64,000 bases of DNA from Pseudomonas gingeri. GTDB lineage: Bacteria > Pseudomonadota > Gammaproteobacteria > Pseudomonadales > Pseudomonadaceae. The DNA is taken from contig NZ_JACAOR010000002.1 of assembly GCF_013386115.1 (NCBI RefSeq), positions 380,314 through 444,313 on the forward strand, read 5' to 3'. The notes under the pieces were generated by a model. That model did not search any database. It was not told the DNA's origin and saw only the letters and a program-made list of their open reading frames with translations. Position numbers and translations under genes: made by a program. Positions 1-8,474 of the stretch are shown here, piece by piece (within the stretch, counting starts at the first letter, position 1; each line of letters starts with the position of its first letter).

Positions 1-87
1 CAGGCAAAGCAGTGCGGAACCCGTCACCAGTGCTTTTCGTAACCCTTTGGCAGTCAATTTTGGTGCATTACAGGGACTAACAATCAC
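1..87 (-). CDS. opgG: OpgG N-terminus (partial), periplasmic glucan biosynthesis
   Basis: Only the first 29 codons lie in the window; the gene runs off the left edge. The frame read leftwards from a GTG at 85-87 stays open to base 1 and begins with residues VIVSPCNAPKLTAKG, followed by a basic stretch and a hydrophobic run (ALVTGSALLCL) that looks like a signal peptide. A purine-rich GAGGG sits about 8 nt before the GTG. The N-terminus matches my memory of Pseudomonas OpgG (MdoG), which builds the osmoregulated periplasmic glucan backbone and branches, and opgG is the expected neighbour of dtd-pip in Pseudomonas. The 266 bp between this gene and dtd hold no gene or clear promoter that I can see. 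Confidence 0.7.
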   Translation of the reverse strand, partial: MIVSPCNAPKLTAKGLRKALVTGSALLCL

Positions 88-353
88 GAGCAACCCTCGC
101 CGAAAACAGATCAAAAAACCAACGGCTAGCTATCTATATGCCAGGTTGGCGAGCATTGTTCCGACTCCCCTGGGGCAAAATGATTCCCCAAACGGTGTCG
201 GACAAGTCTCTACCTAAGTCAAAATGGACCAACGAACGCTGATCCCCATAGCGCGCGATTATCTAGTAGGCCGCGTTACAACGCATCAGGCGAAACAAAG
301 TATTTATCGACAAAACCCCCTGTTTTCAGCCCGATACGTCGTTTTTGGTGCTT

Positions 354-791
354 TCAGGTCTGTAACAGGAAGGTTACCGGGCCATCATTGACCAGATGCA
401 CCTTCATATCCGCCCCGAAACGCCCCGTCGCCACTTGGCCATGCAATCGTTGCGCCTGTGCCACTACATAGTCGAAAAGTGCCTCGGCGACCGCCGGAGG
501 CGCCGCCATGGAGAAGCTCGGGCGCAATCCGCTGCCGGTATCGGCAGCCAGGGTGAACTGCGATACCAGCAGCAGCCCGCCACCGATGTCCGCCAGGGAA
601 AGGTTCATCTTGCCCTGGGGATCGCTGAACACCCGATAGTTAAGCAGCTTCTTCAGAAGTTTGTCGGCACAGGCACGGGTGTCGTCGGGCTCGACGGCCA
701 GCAGCACCAGCAACCCCTGGTCGATGGCACCGACCACCTCCCCCGCGACCTCGACCCGCGCGCCACTGACACGCTGCAGCAGGGCCTTCAT
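354..791 (-). CDS. dtd: D-aminoacyl-tRNA deacylase
   Basis: A 145-residue protein, the usual length for bacterial Dtd. It hydrolyses the ester between D-amino acids (and mischarged glycine) and tRNA, a cytoplasmic proofreading step that keeps D-residues out of proteins. The N-terminus [15 protein letters not shown] is family-typical. The two signature motifs that form the dimeric active site are visible: SQFTLAAD (the SQFTL motif) around residues 77-84 and VNDGPVTF (the NxGPVT motif) near the C-terminus. Its ATG overlaps the stop of pip by four bases (ATGA), so the two are translationally coupled and dtd is the second gene of a pip-dtd operon. Confidence 0.97.
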   Translation of the reverse strand: MKALLQRVSGARVEVAGEVVGAIDQGLLVLLAVEPDDTRACADKLLKKLLNYRVFSDPQGKMNLSLADIGGGLLLVSQFTLAADTGSGLRPSFSMAAPPAVAEALFDYVVAQAQRLHGQVATGRFGADMKVHLVNDGPVTFLLQT

Positions 792-1759
792 GCTTCTTCG
801 GGAGGCAGATCGAGCAGGCGCCGGGCCATCTGGCTGGCGGCGCGCACCAGCGCATCGGTGATCCCCGGCTCCGACGCGGCGTGACCGGCATCGCGGATTA
901 CCTGCAGCTCGCTGTTGGGCCAGGCCTGATGCAACTCCCAGGCGTTGTCCAGCGGGCAGATCACATCGTAGCGGCCATGCACGATCACACCCGGCAGATG
1001 GGCGATCTTGTCCATGTCGCGAATCAGCTGGTTGGGTTCAAGGAACGCATTGTTGGTGAAGTAGTGGCACTCGATCCGGGCAATCGACAGGGCACGCTGC
1101 GGTTCGGAGAAGCGATCGACCACCAGCGGGTTGGGGCGCAGGGTCGCGGTGCGGCCTTCCCAGGTCGACCAGGCCTTGGCGGCATGCATCTGGGCGATCT
1201 GGTCGTTGCCGGTCAGGCGTTTGTGGAAGGCGGTCAGCAGGTCGCCGCGCTCGTCCAGCGGGATCGGCGCCAGGTAATCCTGCCAGTAGTCCGGGAACAG
1301 GCGACTGGCGCCGGCCTGGTAGAACCACTCGATTTCCTGCGGACGGCACAGAAAGATGCCCCGCAGGATCAGGCCATGGACCCGCTCCGGATGGGTCTGG
1401 GCGTAGGCCAGGGCCAGGGTCGAGCCCCAGGAACCGCCGAACAGCACCCATTTGTCGATCCCCAGGTGCTCGCGAATCCGCTCCAGGTCCGCCACCAGAT
1501 CCCAGGTGGTGTTGTTTTCCAGGCTGGCGTGGGGAGTCGAACGGCCACAGCCACGCTGGTCGAACGTGACGATACGGTACAGGTTGGGGTCGAAGTAGCG
1601 ACGACTCTGGGCATCACAGCCGGCACCCGGGCCGCCGTGAATGAATACCACCGGCAAGCCCTCGGGCGAGCCGCTTTCGTCGACGTACAGCACATGCGGC
1701 TCATCCACGGCCAGATCGTGCCGGGCGTAGGGTTTGATCTGCGGGTACAAAGTCTGCAT
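788..1759 (-). CDS. pip: Proline iminopeptidase
   Basis: A 323-residue alpha/beta hydrolase of peptidase family S33 that releases N-terminal proline from peptides. Seen in the sequence: the oxyanion region HGGPGAG, the strand [14 protein letters not shown], the nucleophile elbow [14 protein letters not shown] (Ser within GGSWG), and a late GRYDVICP and DAGHAASEP segment carrying the catalytic Asp and His. An upstream in-frame ATG at 1876 exists, but I chose the ATG at 1757-1759 because a GGAG lies 8 nt before it and [16 protein letters not shown] is the family's normal N-terminus. It leads the pip-dtd operon. Confidence 0.95.
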   Translation of the reverse strand: MQTLYPQIKPYARHDLAVDEPHVLYVDESGSPEGLPVVFIHGGPGAGCDAQSRRYFDPNLYRIVTFDQRGCGRSTPHASLENNTTWDLVADLERIREHLGIDKWVLFGGSWGSTLALAYAQTHPERVHGLILRGIFLCRPQEIEWFYQAGASRLFPDYWQDYLAPIPLDERGDLLTAFHKRLTGNDQIAQMHAAKAWSTWEGRTATLRPNPLVVDRFSEPQRALSIARIECHYFTNNAFLEPNQLIRDMDKIAHLPGVIVHGRYDVICPLDNAWELHQAWPNSELQVIRDAGHAASEPGITDALVRAASQMARRLLDLPPEEA

Positions 1760-2009
1760 CACGCGCTCCGTAAGGGTCGAGGTCATCCCTGGGGGGACTT
1801 CTATTATTCTGCCGTCCGGCATCATAAACCCGAATTGCCGAAACGGCATGCCCTTGTCAAAAGCGCCGCCGCGCAACCCCTCCCCAGGCGCCTAGCCGTT
1901 CGGTCAGTGTTCAAATCGGTTCAATAAACGTTTCAATACCCAGGGTAAAACCGAGCGGCAGGAGCTGCTCCACCGGGCTATCAGAGCCAGACATGAAAGG
2001 GAGTTTCGA

Positions 2010-2930
2010 ATGTGCCAGTACCGCTTGCCCGACCTGCTTTCCTACCCGGAAAAAGCCATTATCGTCGCCGACAACGAAATGTTTATCCGTGGCCTCTGCG
2101 AACTGGGGCTGGAAGCCAGCCTGCTGGGATCGCTGGAACAACTGCCCGCCCACAGCCTGGGCTTTTCCTTTTCCAGCCAGGGCGCCCGGCAGTTCTACCA
2201 GCGCGCGGCGCGAACCGGCCACAAGCAGACGCTGCTATGCCCGCTGCATGTCTTCGAGCCCAGCCTGGAAAACGCCCTTTACAGCCTGATGCTGTTGTTG
2301 CGCAGCAACTTTGCCGATTGCCTGCAACGCCAACAGGACACCCTGAGGCTGTTGAGTGGCCAGCAACGGTTGCGCCTGAGCAGTGCCAGCAGCCGGGCCG
2401 AGGTCTGGCTCGATCACCATTCAACGCCCTATGCCATGACCCGCGACGAGATCGGCAGCAACTTCGTGCTGTCGGTCACCGAGCTGTTCGAGGTGCACTA
2501 TGCCCATATGAATCCGGACGGCCCCGATCTGTTCCAGGTCAGCGGCGTGCTGCATGTCAGCGGCCTGTTGATGTCCCGGGGCAGCCGGGCCCAGTCGCTG
2601 CCGCACGAGCTGGTGGTCGACATGCAGGCGCTGGCCACCAACGTCGCCCGCCACGATGCCTGGCTGCAGGTCGAGCGCAATCGGGTGCTCTCGCTCAAGG
2701 TCGCGGGCCGGGAGTACGTCGACCTGTTGCGCCGGGCCGCCGGCAAGCGCGGGCTGCTGCTCAGCGAATTTGCCATCGGGGTCAATGACGCCATCGGACC
2801 GAACATCAACTACAGCCACAACTCGCCGATGAACGAAGGCATCAGGGGTGTCCACGTGGCCATCGGGGATGGGGCCAGCGGCTATCACATCGACTTTCTC
2901 AGCCCCGGGGTCGAGGTGCTTCCCCTGTAG
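2010..2930 (+). CDS. Orphan protein with M29-aminopeptidase-like C-terminus
   Basis: A 306-residue cytoplasmic protein without signal peptide or membrane segment; GGGAG precedes the ATG. I do not recognise a named orthologue. Residues about 250-300 resemble the C-terminal metal-binding part of M29 (thermophilic aminopeptidase/AmpS) enzymes: LLLSEFAIGVN (E253) recalls the GExGIGxN motif, GVHVAIGDG (H282) recalls GTxHIALG, and YHIDF (H293, D295) recalls the HxD pair. The first half has no M29 features I can see, and the spacing between H282 and H293 is much shorter than in M29 enzymes, so catalysis is doubtful. A relation to CgnB/CgnE-type peptide-binding proteins is possible but from memory only. 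The stop codon TAG is the first part of a REP element. Function unknown. Confidence 0.75.
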   Translation: MCQYRLPDLLSYPEKAIIVADNEMFIRGLCELGLEASLLGSLEQLPAHSLGFSFSSQGARQFYQRAARTGHKQTLLCPLHVFEPSLENALYSLMLLLRSNFADCLQRQQDTLRLLSGQQRLRLSSASSRAEVWLDHHSTPYAMTRDEIGSNFVLSVTELFEVHYAHMNPDGPDLFQVSGVLHVSGLLMSRGSRAQSLPHELVVDMQALATNVARHDAWLQVERNRVLSLKVAGREYVDLLRRAAGKRGLLLSEFAIGVNDAIGPNINYSHNSPMNEGIRGVHVAIGDGASGYHIDFLSPGVEVLPL

Positions 2931-3010
2931 GAGCCGGCTTGCCGGCGAAGAGGCCGGTGAGTCTTGCACCGCCTGAGCGGATGCCATCGCCGGCAAGCCG
3001 GCCCCTACCA
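2924..3010. repeat. REP pair (inverted)
   Basis: Two Pseudomonas REP half-units face each other: TGTAGGAGCCGGCTTGCCGG on the left and its near-complement ending in GGCAAGCCGGCCCCTAC on the right. They separate the orphan gene from hutG, which converge here, and may act as a bidirectional 3' end structure. The left unit supplies the stop codon of the upstream gene. Confidence 0.9.
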
Positions 3011-3031
3011 GGGTTTCATGAGCCGTGGCTG

Positions 3032-3835
3032 TCAGCGGCCGTAGCGCTCGCGTCCCCAGGCCAGCAACCCTTGCAGCAGCTCCCTGAGCACGACCCGCGT
3101 CGGCTCGGCCAGGTCGCTGCGGTAGTTGAACGGTTCGAACTCTTCCATGTAGGTGCACTGGCCCAGTTCCAGTTGCACGGCATGGATGTGCTCGGCGGGA
3201 TGGCCGTAGTGACGGGTGATATGACCGCCCTTGAAACGCCCGTTGAGCACATGGCTGTAGGCCGGATGGCCGGCACAGATCGCTTCCAGGCGCGACGCGA
3301 GTTGTGGATCGCAGGCCGCGCCATTGAACGTGCCGAGGTTGAAGTCCGGCAGCTTGCCCTCGAACAGGTGCGGGATCACCGAGCGGATCGAGTGGGCATC
3401 GAACAGCAGCGCATAGCCGAACTCGGCCTTGAGCCGCGCCAGTTCATCCCGCAGAGTGCGGTGATACGGCGTCCACACCTGTTCCAGGTAGGTCGCCCGC
3501 TCCTCGGCGGACGGCACCTGGCCGTCCTGGAACAGCGGCACGCCGTCGAACAGCGTCGCCGGGTAGAGGCCGGTGGTGGCACCGACATACAACGGCTTGT
3601 CGTCGGACGGGCGGTTGAGGTCGATGACAAACCGCGAATACTCGGCCGCCAGGGTGCTGGCACCCAGCTCCTCGGCGAAGTCATACAGCCGTGGAATATG
3701 CCAGTCGGTATCCGGCAGGCTGCGGGCCTCGGGAATCAGCCCGTCCCTGACCGCCGGGGTCAGTTTCAACCCGGCGTGGGGCATGCTGATCAGCAACGGC
3801 ACGCGGCCTTGTTTGAAGCTCAGAACGTTATCCAC
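3032..3835 (-). CDS. hutG: N-formylglutamate deformylase
   Basis: Last step of the five-step histidine pathway: N-formyl-L-glutamate to glutamate plus formate, in the cytoplasm. The protein is 267 residues, normal for HutG of the FGase family; early ISMPHAGLKL and DTDWHIPRLYDFAEELGAS, then VIDLNRPSD, are hallmark segments with probable metal-binding His/Asp. I prefer the GTG at 3833-3835 over the ATG at 3839-3841, because the AGGAG lies only 1-2 nt before the ATG but 7 nt before the GTG, and the resulting start (M-DNVLSFKQG) fits other Pseudomonas HutG. It follows hutI by 10 nt and is the last gene of the hutU-to-hutG operon. Confidence 0.95.
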   Translation of the reverse strand: MDNVLSFKQGRVPLLISMPHAGLKLTPAVRDGLIPEARSLPDTDWHIPRLYDFAEELGASTLAAEYSRFVIDLNRPSDDKPLYVGATTGLYPATLFDGVPLFQDGQVPSAEERATYLEQVWTPYHRTLRDELARLKAEFGYALLFDAHSIRSVIPHLFEGKLPDFNLGTFNGAACDPQLASRLEAICAGHPAYSHVLNGRFKGGHITRHYGHPAEHIHAVQLELGQCTYMEEFEPFNYRSDLAEPTRVVLRELLQGLLAWGRERYGR

Positions 3836-3845
3836 AACCATTCTC

Positions 3846-5051
3846 CTAGATCAGTACTTCAATGCCGTGGCGCACCACGCGTTTGCTCAGGTCACCGCCC
3901 AGCCAGTAGGCCAGGTCCGCCGGGCGCTCGATCTGCCAGGCGACGAAATCCGCCACCTTGCCGGCTTCCAGGGAACCGTGGCTGTCGCCCATGCCCAGCG
4001 CCGTGGCGGCGTGCAGGGTGACACCGGCCAGGGCTTCTTCCGGGGTCATGCGGAACAGCGTGCAGGCCATGTTCAACATCAAGCGCAGCGACAGCGCCGG
4101 CGAAGTCCCCGGATTGAGGTCGCTGGCAACCGCGATCTTCACCCCGTGCCGGCGCAGGGCATCCATCGGTGGCAGTTGGGTTTCGCGCAGGAAATAGAAG
4201 GCGCCGGGCAGCAGCACCGCCACGGTACCGGCCGCCGCCATGGCGATGGCGTCCTCTTCGGTCATGAACTCCAGGTGATCCGCCGACAGCGCCTGATAAC
4301 GCGCCGCCAGGCTCGAACCGTGCAGCGAGGACAATTGCTCGGCGTGCAGTTTCACCGGCAGGCCCAGTTGCCGGGCGACCTTGAACACCCGCTCGACCTG
4401 GGCCGGGGAAAACGCCAGGTATTCGCAGAATGCATCGACCGCGTCCACCAGGCCTTCGGCCGCCAGGGCCGGGAGCATCTCGGTGCAGATATGCTCGATG
4501 TAGTCATCGGCGCGATCCTTGTACTCCGGCGGCAACGCATGGGCCGCCAGGCAGGTGCTGCGCACGGTCACCGGCAGTTCGGCGCCCAGACGGCGGATCA
4601 CCTTGAGGATCTTGCGCTCGCTGTCCAGGTCCAGGCCATAGCCGGACTTGATCTCGACACTGGTCACGCCGTCGCGCAGCAGGCAGCTCAGGCGTTGCCG
4701 GGCGCTGGCGAACAGCTCGTCCTCACTGGCGGCACGGGTCGCCCGCACGGTGCTGGCGATACCCCCACCGGCAGCCGCGATCTCGGCGTAGCTCACGCCT
4801 TGCAGGCGCTGCTCGAACTCACCGCTGCGGTTACCGCCGAACACCGTGTGGGTATGGCAATCGATCAGCCCCGGTGTCACCCAGGCCCCTTCCAGATCAT
4901 TGACCTGTGGATAATCCGCAACCGGCAGTTCGGCACGCGGGCCGATCCACTCGATCTTCGACGCCACGGTCACGATGGCGGCGTCCTCGATGATCGAGTA
5001 GGTGCCTTGCGCCATGCTTGCAACGTGACAGTTCTGCCAAAGGGTTTTCAT
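3846..5051 (-). CDS. hutI: Imidazolonepropionase
   Basis: A 401-residue amidohydrolase that opens 4-imidazolone-5-propanoate to N-formimino-L-glutamate, the third step of histidine breakdown. The metal motif [12 protein letters not shown] (H66, H68) is followed by KLHAEQLS, a SADHLEF histidine and the late ASDLNPGT aspartate, all typical of HutI. A strong GGAGG sits 6 nt before the ATG. It lies between the permease gene (17-nt gap) and hutG (10-nt gap), so the three are cotranscribed. HutF downstream in the pathway deiminates the product before HutG acts. Confidence 0.97.
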   Translation of the reverse strand: MKTLWQNCHVASMAQGTYSIIEDAAIVTVASKIEWIGPRAELPVADYPQVNDLEGAWVTPGLIDCHTHTVFGGNRSGEFEQRLQGVSYAEIAAAGGGIASTVRATRAASEDELFASARQRLSCLLRDGVTSVEIKSGYGLDLDSERKILKVIRRLGAELPVTVRSTCLAAHALPPEYKDRADDYIEHICTEMLPALAAEGLVDAVDAFCEYLAFSPAQVERVFKVARQLGLPVKLHAEQLSSLHGSSLAARYQALSADHLEFMTEEDAIAMAAAGTVAVLLPGAFYFLRETQLPPMDALRRHGVKIAVASDLNPGTSPALSLRLMLNMACTLFRMTPEEALAGVTLHAATALGMGDSHGSLEAGKVADFVAWQIERPADLAYWLGGDLSKRVVRHGIEVLI

Positions 5052-5067
5052 CCGGGGCCTCCGTGGG

Positions 5068-6477
5068 CTATCGATGAGACAGGGAAGGATCTTGCACGAC
5101 CCGCGCCGCCTGGGCGGCGGCCGGCTTGACCCAGATCAGGTAGGCCAGCACCAGCAGGCCGATCCATACCGCGCCGACGATCAGCGCCGGACGGCTGTCC
5201 GGGAACCAGCCCAGCACGCCGAAGATAAAGACCATGAAGGCAATGGCCGCCATCGGTGCATAGGGCCAGAACGGCACGGGGAATTTCAGTTGGGCCGCTT
5301 CTTCACGGCTCATCGAGCGACGCATGGCGACCTGGGTGATCAGGATCATGATCCATACCCAGACGGTGGCGAAGGTCGCGATCGAGGCGATCAGCAGGAA
5401 AACGTTTTCCGGGATCAGGTAATTCAGGACCACGCCACCCAGCAGGGCCGCGCCCATGACCACCACGGTCATCCACGGCACACCGGCCCGGGACAACCGG
5501 GCAAAGGCCTGGGGCGCCTGCCCCTGCTGAGCCAGGCCGTACATCATGCGCCCGGCGCCGAAGATGTCGCTGTTGATCGCCGACACGGCCGCCGAGATCA
5601 CCACGATATTGAGGATGGTCGCCGCCGAGCCGATGCCCAGGTTCTGGAAGATCTGCACGAACGGGCTGCCCTGGCTGCCGATCTGCGGCCACGGGTAGAT
5701 GGACATCAGCACGAACAGGGTCAGCACGTAGAACAGCAGGATGCGCACCGGCACCGCATTGATCGCCTTGGGGATCACCCGCTGCGGGTCCTTGGCTTCG
5801 CCGGCGGTGACGCCGATGATCTCGATACCGCCGAAGGCGAACATCACCACCGCGAACGAGGCGATCATCCCGGCCGCGCCGTTGGGCATGAAGCCGCCAT
5901 GGGCCCAGAGATTGCCGATACCGACTTCAGCGCCCGGCGTGGCCGTGCTGATGCCGAAGAACATGATGCCGAAACCGCCGAGGATCATCGCGACAATGGC
6001 GCCGACCTTGAGCAGCGACAGCCAGAACTCCATTTCCCCGAAGACCTTCACCGCGCACAGGTTCAGCGCGCCGATAAAGAACACGATGCCCAGGACCCAG
6101 ACCCAGCGGTCGACCTCCGGAAACCAGAAGCCCATATAGATGCCGAAGGCGGTGACATCGGCCAGGCCGACGATGACCATCTCGAAGGCGTAGGTCCAGC
6201 CGAGGATAAAGCCGGACATCGGGCCGACGTAGGTACTGGCGTACTGGCCGAAGGAGCCGGACACCGGGTTGTGCACCGCCATTTCACCGAGCGCGCGCAT
6301 CACCATGAACACTGCGGCGCCACCGATCAGGTAGGCCAGCAGCACGGCCGGGCCGGCCATCTGGATGGCCGAGGCGGAACCGTAGAACAACCCTGTGCCG
6401 ATGGCGGAACCCAGGGCCATGAAGCGAATATGTCGGGCGGAAAGCCCGCGTTTCAAACCTTTGACTGGCTGTTGCAT
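5068..6477 (-). CDS. hutT: Histidine permease, APC family (HutT-h type)
   Basis: A 469-residue integral membrane protein with about twelve hydrophobic segments. The start [21 protein letters not shown] is the substrate-binding TM1 signature of the amino-acid permease (AAT) branch of the APC superfamily; [17 protein letters not shown] follows as expected. The family exchanges or symports amino acids with protons across the inner membrane. Placement between hutH and hutI inside the hut operon, and resemblance to the ProY/HutT group, point to histidine uptake; in P. fluorescens SBW25 the corresponding gene has been called hutTh. AAGGA lies 6 nt before the ATG. A proline-type permease is the main alternative. 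Confidence 0.9.
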   Translation of the reverse strand: MQQPVKGLKRGLSARHIRFMALGSAIGTGLFYGSASAIQMAGPAVLLAYLIGGAAVFMVMRALGEMAVHNPVSGSFGQYASTYVGPMSGFILGWTYAFEMVIVGLADVTAFGIYMGFWFPEVDRWVWVLGIVFFIGALNLCAVKVFGEMEFWLSLLKVGAIVAMILGGFGIMFFGISTATPGAEVGIGNLWAHGGFMPNGAAGMIASFAVVMFAFGGIEIIGVTAGEAKDPQRVIPKAINAVPVRILLFYVLTLFVLMSIYPWPQIGSQGSPFVQIFQNLGIGSAATILNIVVISAAVSAINSDIFGAGRMMYGLAQQGQAPQAFARLSRAGVPWMTVVVMGAALLGGVVLNYLIPENVFLLIASIATFATVWVWIMILITQVAMRRSMSREEAAQLKFPVPFWPYAPMAAIAFMVFIFGVLGWFPDSRPALIVGAVWIGLLVLAYLIWVKPAAAQAARVVQDPSLSHR

Positions 6478-6635
6478 GACTCGTCCTTAATTATTCTTAT
6501 CGGTACAGATCGATGAGAATCAGACTTGTGGCGAAGGTCTTGCGACCACCCGGCCGCAAAAAGGGGTCGCAGAGTACCCAACCCGACCCGCCCAGGCAAA
6601 AAGCATCTGCCGGGTGGCGGGTCTGGAGGCCACCC

Positions 6636-6800
6636 CACCTTGTGGGAGCCGGGCTTGCCTGTAACCACCCTGTGGGAGAAGCAGCCAACATGGCCACACC
6701 CTGTGGGAGCGGGCTTGCCCGCGAAACAGCCAACACGGTTCCCCGGACGACTGCGGTGCCCGGGCCGTTGCTTTCGCGGGCAAGCCCGCTCCCACAAGGG
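6636..6800. repeat. REP cluster between hutH and hutT
   Basis: The 350-bp gap between the permease and hutH (6478-6827) holds no gene. It carries a REP half-unit at about 6639-6680 (TGTGGGAGCCGGGCTTGCC) and a convergent pair at 6701-6800 (TGTGGGAGCGGGCTTGCCCG and its complement). Inside an operon such a cluster can stabilise the upstream (hutH) mRNA and lower expression of the downstream permease gene; that role is inference. Confidence 0.88.
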
Positions 6801-6827
6801 AAACCCCAAGTCTGTTCCTGGCAACGC

Positions 6828-8366
6828 TTACAGGCTTGGCAGCAACTTCGCCGGGACCAGCGGGGTCAGGCAACGGGACGCCAGCAGCTCGCTGGCCGCT
6901 TCGATATCCGGGGCGAAGAAACGGTCCTTGTCGTAGTAGGCGACCTTTTCACGCAGGGTCGCACGGGCAGTCTCCAGGGTCGGCGAGGTTTTCAGGCCGT
7001 TGCGCAGGTCCAGGCCCTGGCAGGCTGCCAGCCATTCGACCGCGAGAATCCCGCGGGTGTTCTCGGCCATTTCCCACAGGCGCTTGCCGGCGGCCGGCGC
7101 CATCGACACATGGTCTTCCTGGTTCGCCGAAGTCGGCAGGCTGTCGACACTGTGCGGATGCGCCAGGGCCTTGTTCTCGCTGGCCAGGGCCGCCGCGGTG
7201 ACCTGGGCGATCATGAAGCCGGAGTTGACGCCGCCATTGGCCACCAGGAACGGCGGCAACTGCGACATGTGCTTGTCCATCATCAGCGAGATACGGCGCT
7301 CGCTCAGGGAACCGATCTCGGCAATCGCCAGAGCCATGTTGTCGGCGGCCATGGCCACCGGTTCGGCATGGAAGTTGCCGCCGGAAATCACGTCGCCTTC
7401 CGCCGCGAACACCAGCGGGTTGTCCGATACGGCGTTGGCTTCGACCACCAGCACTTCGGCCGCCTGGCGGAACTGGGTCAGGCAGGCACCCATGACCTGC
7501 GGCTGGCAGCGCAGGGAGTAAGGATCCTGGACCTTCTCGCAGTTCTCGTGGGAGTCGGACACTTCACTGCGCTCGCCCAGCAGGTGGCGATAGCTCGCTG
7601 CCGCGTCGATCTGGCCGCGCTGGCCGCGGGCTTCATGGATCCGGGCGTCGAACGGCGAACGCGAACCCAGCACCGCCTCGACGGTCAGGCCGCCGGCGAC
7701 CAGGGCACCGGCAAACAGGTCTTCGCCTTCGAACAGCCCGCGCAGGGCAAAGGCGGTGGACACCTGGGTGCCGTTGAGCAGCGCCAGGCCTTCTTTCGCG
7801 GCCAGGGTCAGCGGTTGCAGGCCGGCCTGCTTCAGCGCGGTCGGCGCGTCCAGCCACTCGCCCTTGTAGCGCGCCTTGCCTTCGCCCAGCAGCACCAGCG
7901 ACATATGGGCCAATGGCGCCAGGTCACCGGAGGCACCGACCGAGCCTTTGAGCGGAATGTGCGGATAAACCTCGGCATTGATCAGCGCGATCAGCGCGTC
8001 GATCACCTGGCGGCGGATACCGGAGAAACCCCGGCTCAGGCTGTTGACCTTGAGCACCATGATCAGGCGTACCAGCGCATCGCTGATCGGCGCGCCAACG
8101 CCGGCCGCGTGGGACAGCACCAGGGAGCGCTGGAGGTTTTCCAGGTCTTCGCTGGCGATACGGGTCGAGGCCAGCAGACCGAAACCGGTGTTGATGCCGT
8201 AGGCGGTGCGGTTTTCCGCGAGGATCTGCTCGACGCAGGCGACGCTGGCCTCGATCTGCGCCGATGCGCTGTTGTCGAGGGTCAGTTTGACGGGCTGCTG
8301 GTAGACCGCGCGCAGTTGCGCCAGGGTCAGTTGGCCGGGAATCAGGTTTAACGCAGTCACATTCAT
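6828..8366 (-). CDS. hutH: Histidine ammonia-lyase (catalytic, MIO-bearing)
   Basis: A 512-residue enzyme that eliminates ammonia from L-histidine to give trans-urocanate. The MIO-forming triad Ala145-Ser146-Gly147 is intact in [14 protein letters not shown]. With a constant offset of three from P. putida HutH, all the residues known to be needed there are present: Tyr56, His86, Asn198, Gln280, Tyr283, Arg286, Phe332 and Glu417. AAGGAG precedes the ATG closely. It follows the hutH1 paralogue (108-nt gap containing two small palindromes) and precedes a REP cluster and the permease gene. Of the two lyase genes in this operon this is the one expected to do the pathway chemistry. Confidence 0.97.
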   Translation of the reverse strand: MNVTALNLIPGQLTLAQLRAVYQQPVKLTLDNSASAQIEASVACVEQILAENRTAYGINTGFGLLASTRIASEDLENLQRSLVLSHAAGVGAPISDALVRLIMVLKVNSLSRGFSGIRRQVIDALIALINAEVYPHIPLKGSVGASGDLAPLAHMSLVLLGEGKARYKGEWLDAPTALKQAGLQPLTLAAKEGLALLNGTQVSTAFALRGLFEGEDLFAGALVAGGLTVEAVLGSRSPFDARIHEARGQRGQIDAAASYRHLLGERSEVSDSHENCEKVQDPYSLRCQPQVMGACLTQFRQAAEVLVVEANAVSDNPLVFAAEGDVISGGNFHAEPVAMAADNMALAIAEIGSLSERRISLMMDKHMSQLPPFLVANGGVNSGFMIAQVTAAALASENKALAHPHSVDSLPTSANQEDHVSMAPAAGKRLWEMAENTRGILAVEWLAACQGLDLRNGLKTSPTLETARATLREKVAYYDKDRFFAPDIEAASELLASRCLTPLVPAKLLPSL

Positions 8367-8402
8367 GCTCCTTTTGAGAGTTTTATTAACTACCAGTCGC
8401 TC

Positions 8403-8443
8403 CGGAAGCTTCCGTTATCCGTCGCTGTCCGCTTTTTGAGCGG
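8403..8443 (-). other. Two small palindromes between hutH1 and hutH
   Basis: The 108-bp gap holds a perfect 12-bp palindrome CGGAAGCTTCCG (8403-8414) and a hairpin CCGCT-N5-AGCGG (8429-8443). Neither is followed by a proper T-run in the operon direction, so they are better read as mRNA processing or stabilising structures than as terminators. Confidence 0.4.
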
Positions 8444-8474
8444 ATGGCGCCTTGGCACGCTGGTCATCGTGGAA

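Noticed and set aside
6453..6873. Several open frames between hutT and hutH
   Set aside because: They arise from REP units, whose GC-rich sequence stays open in several frames.
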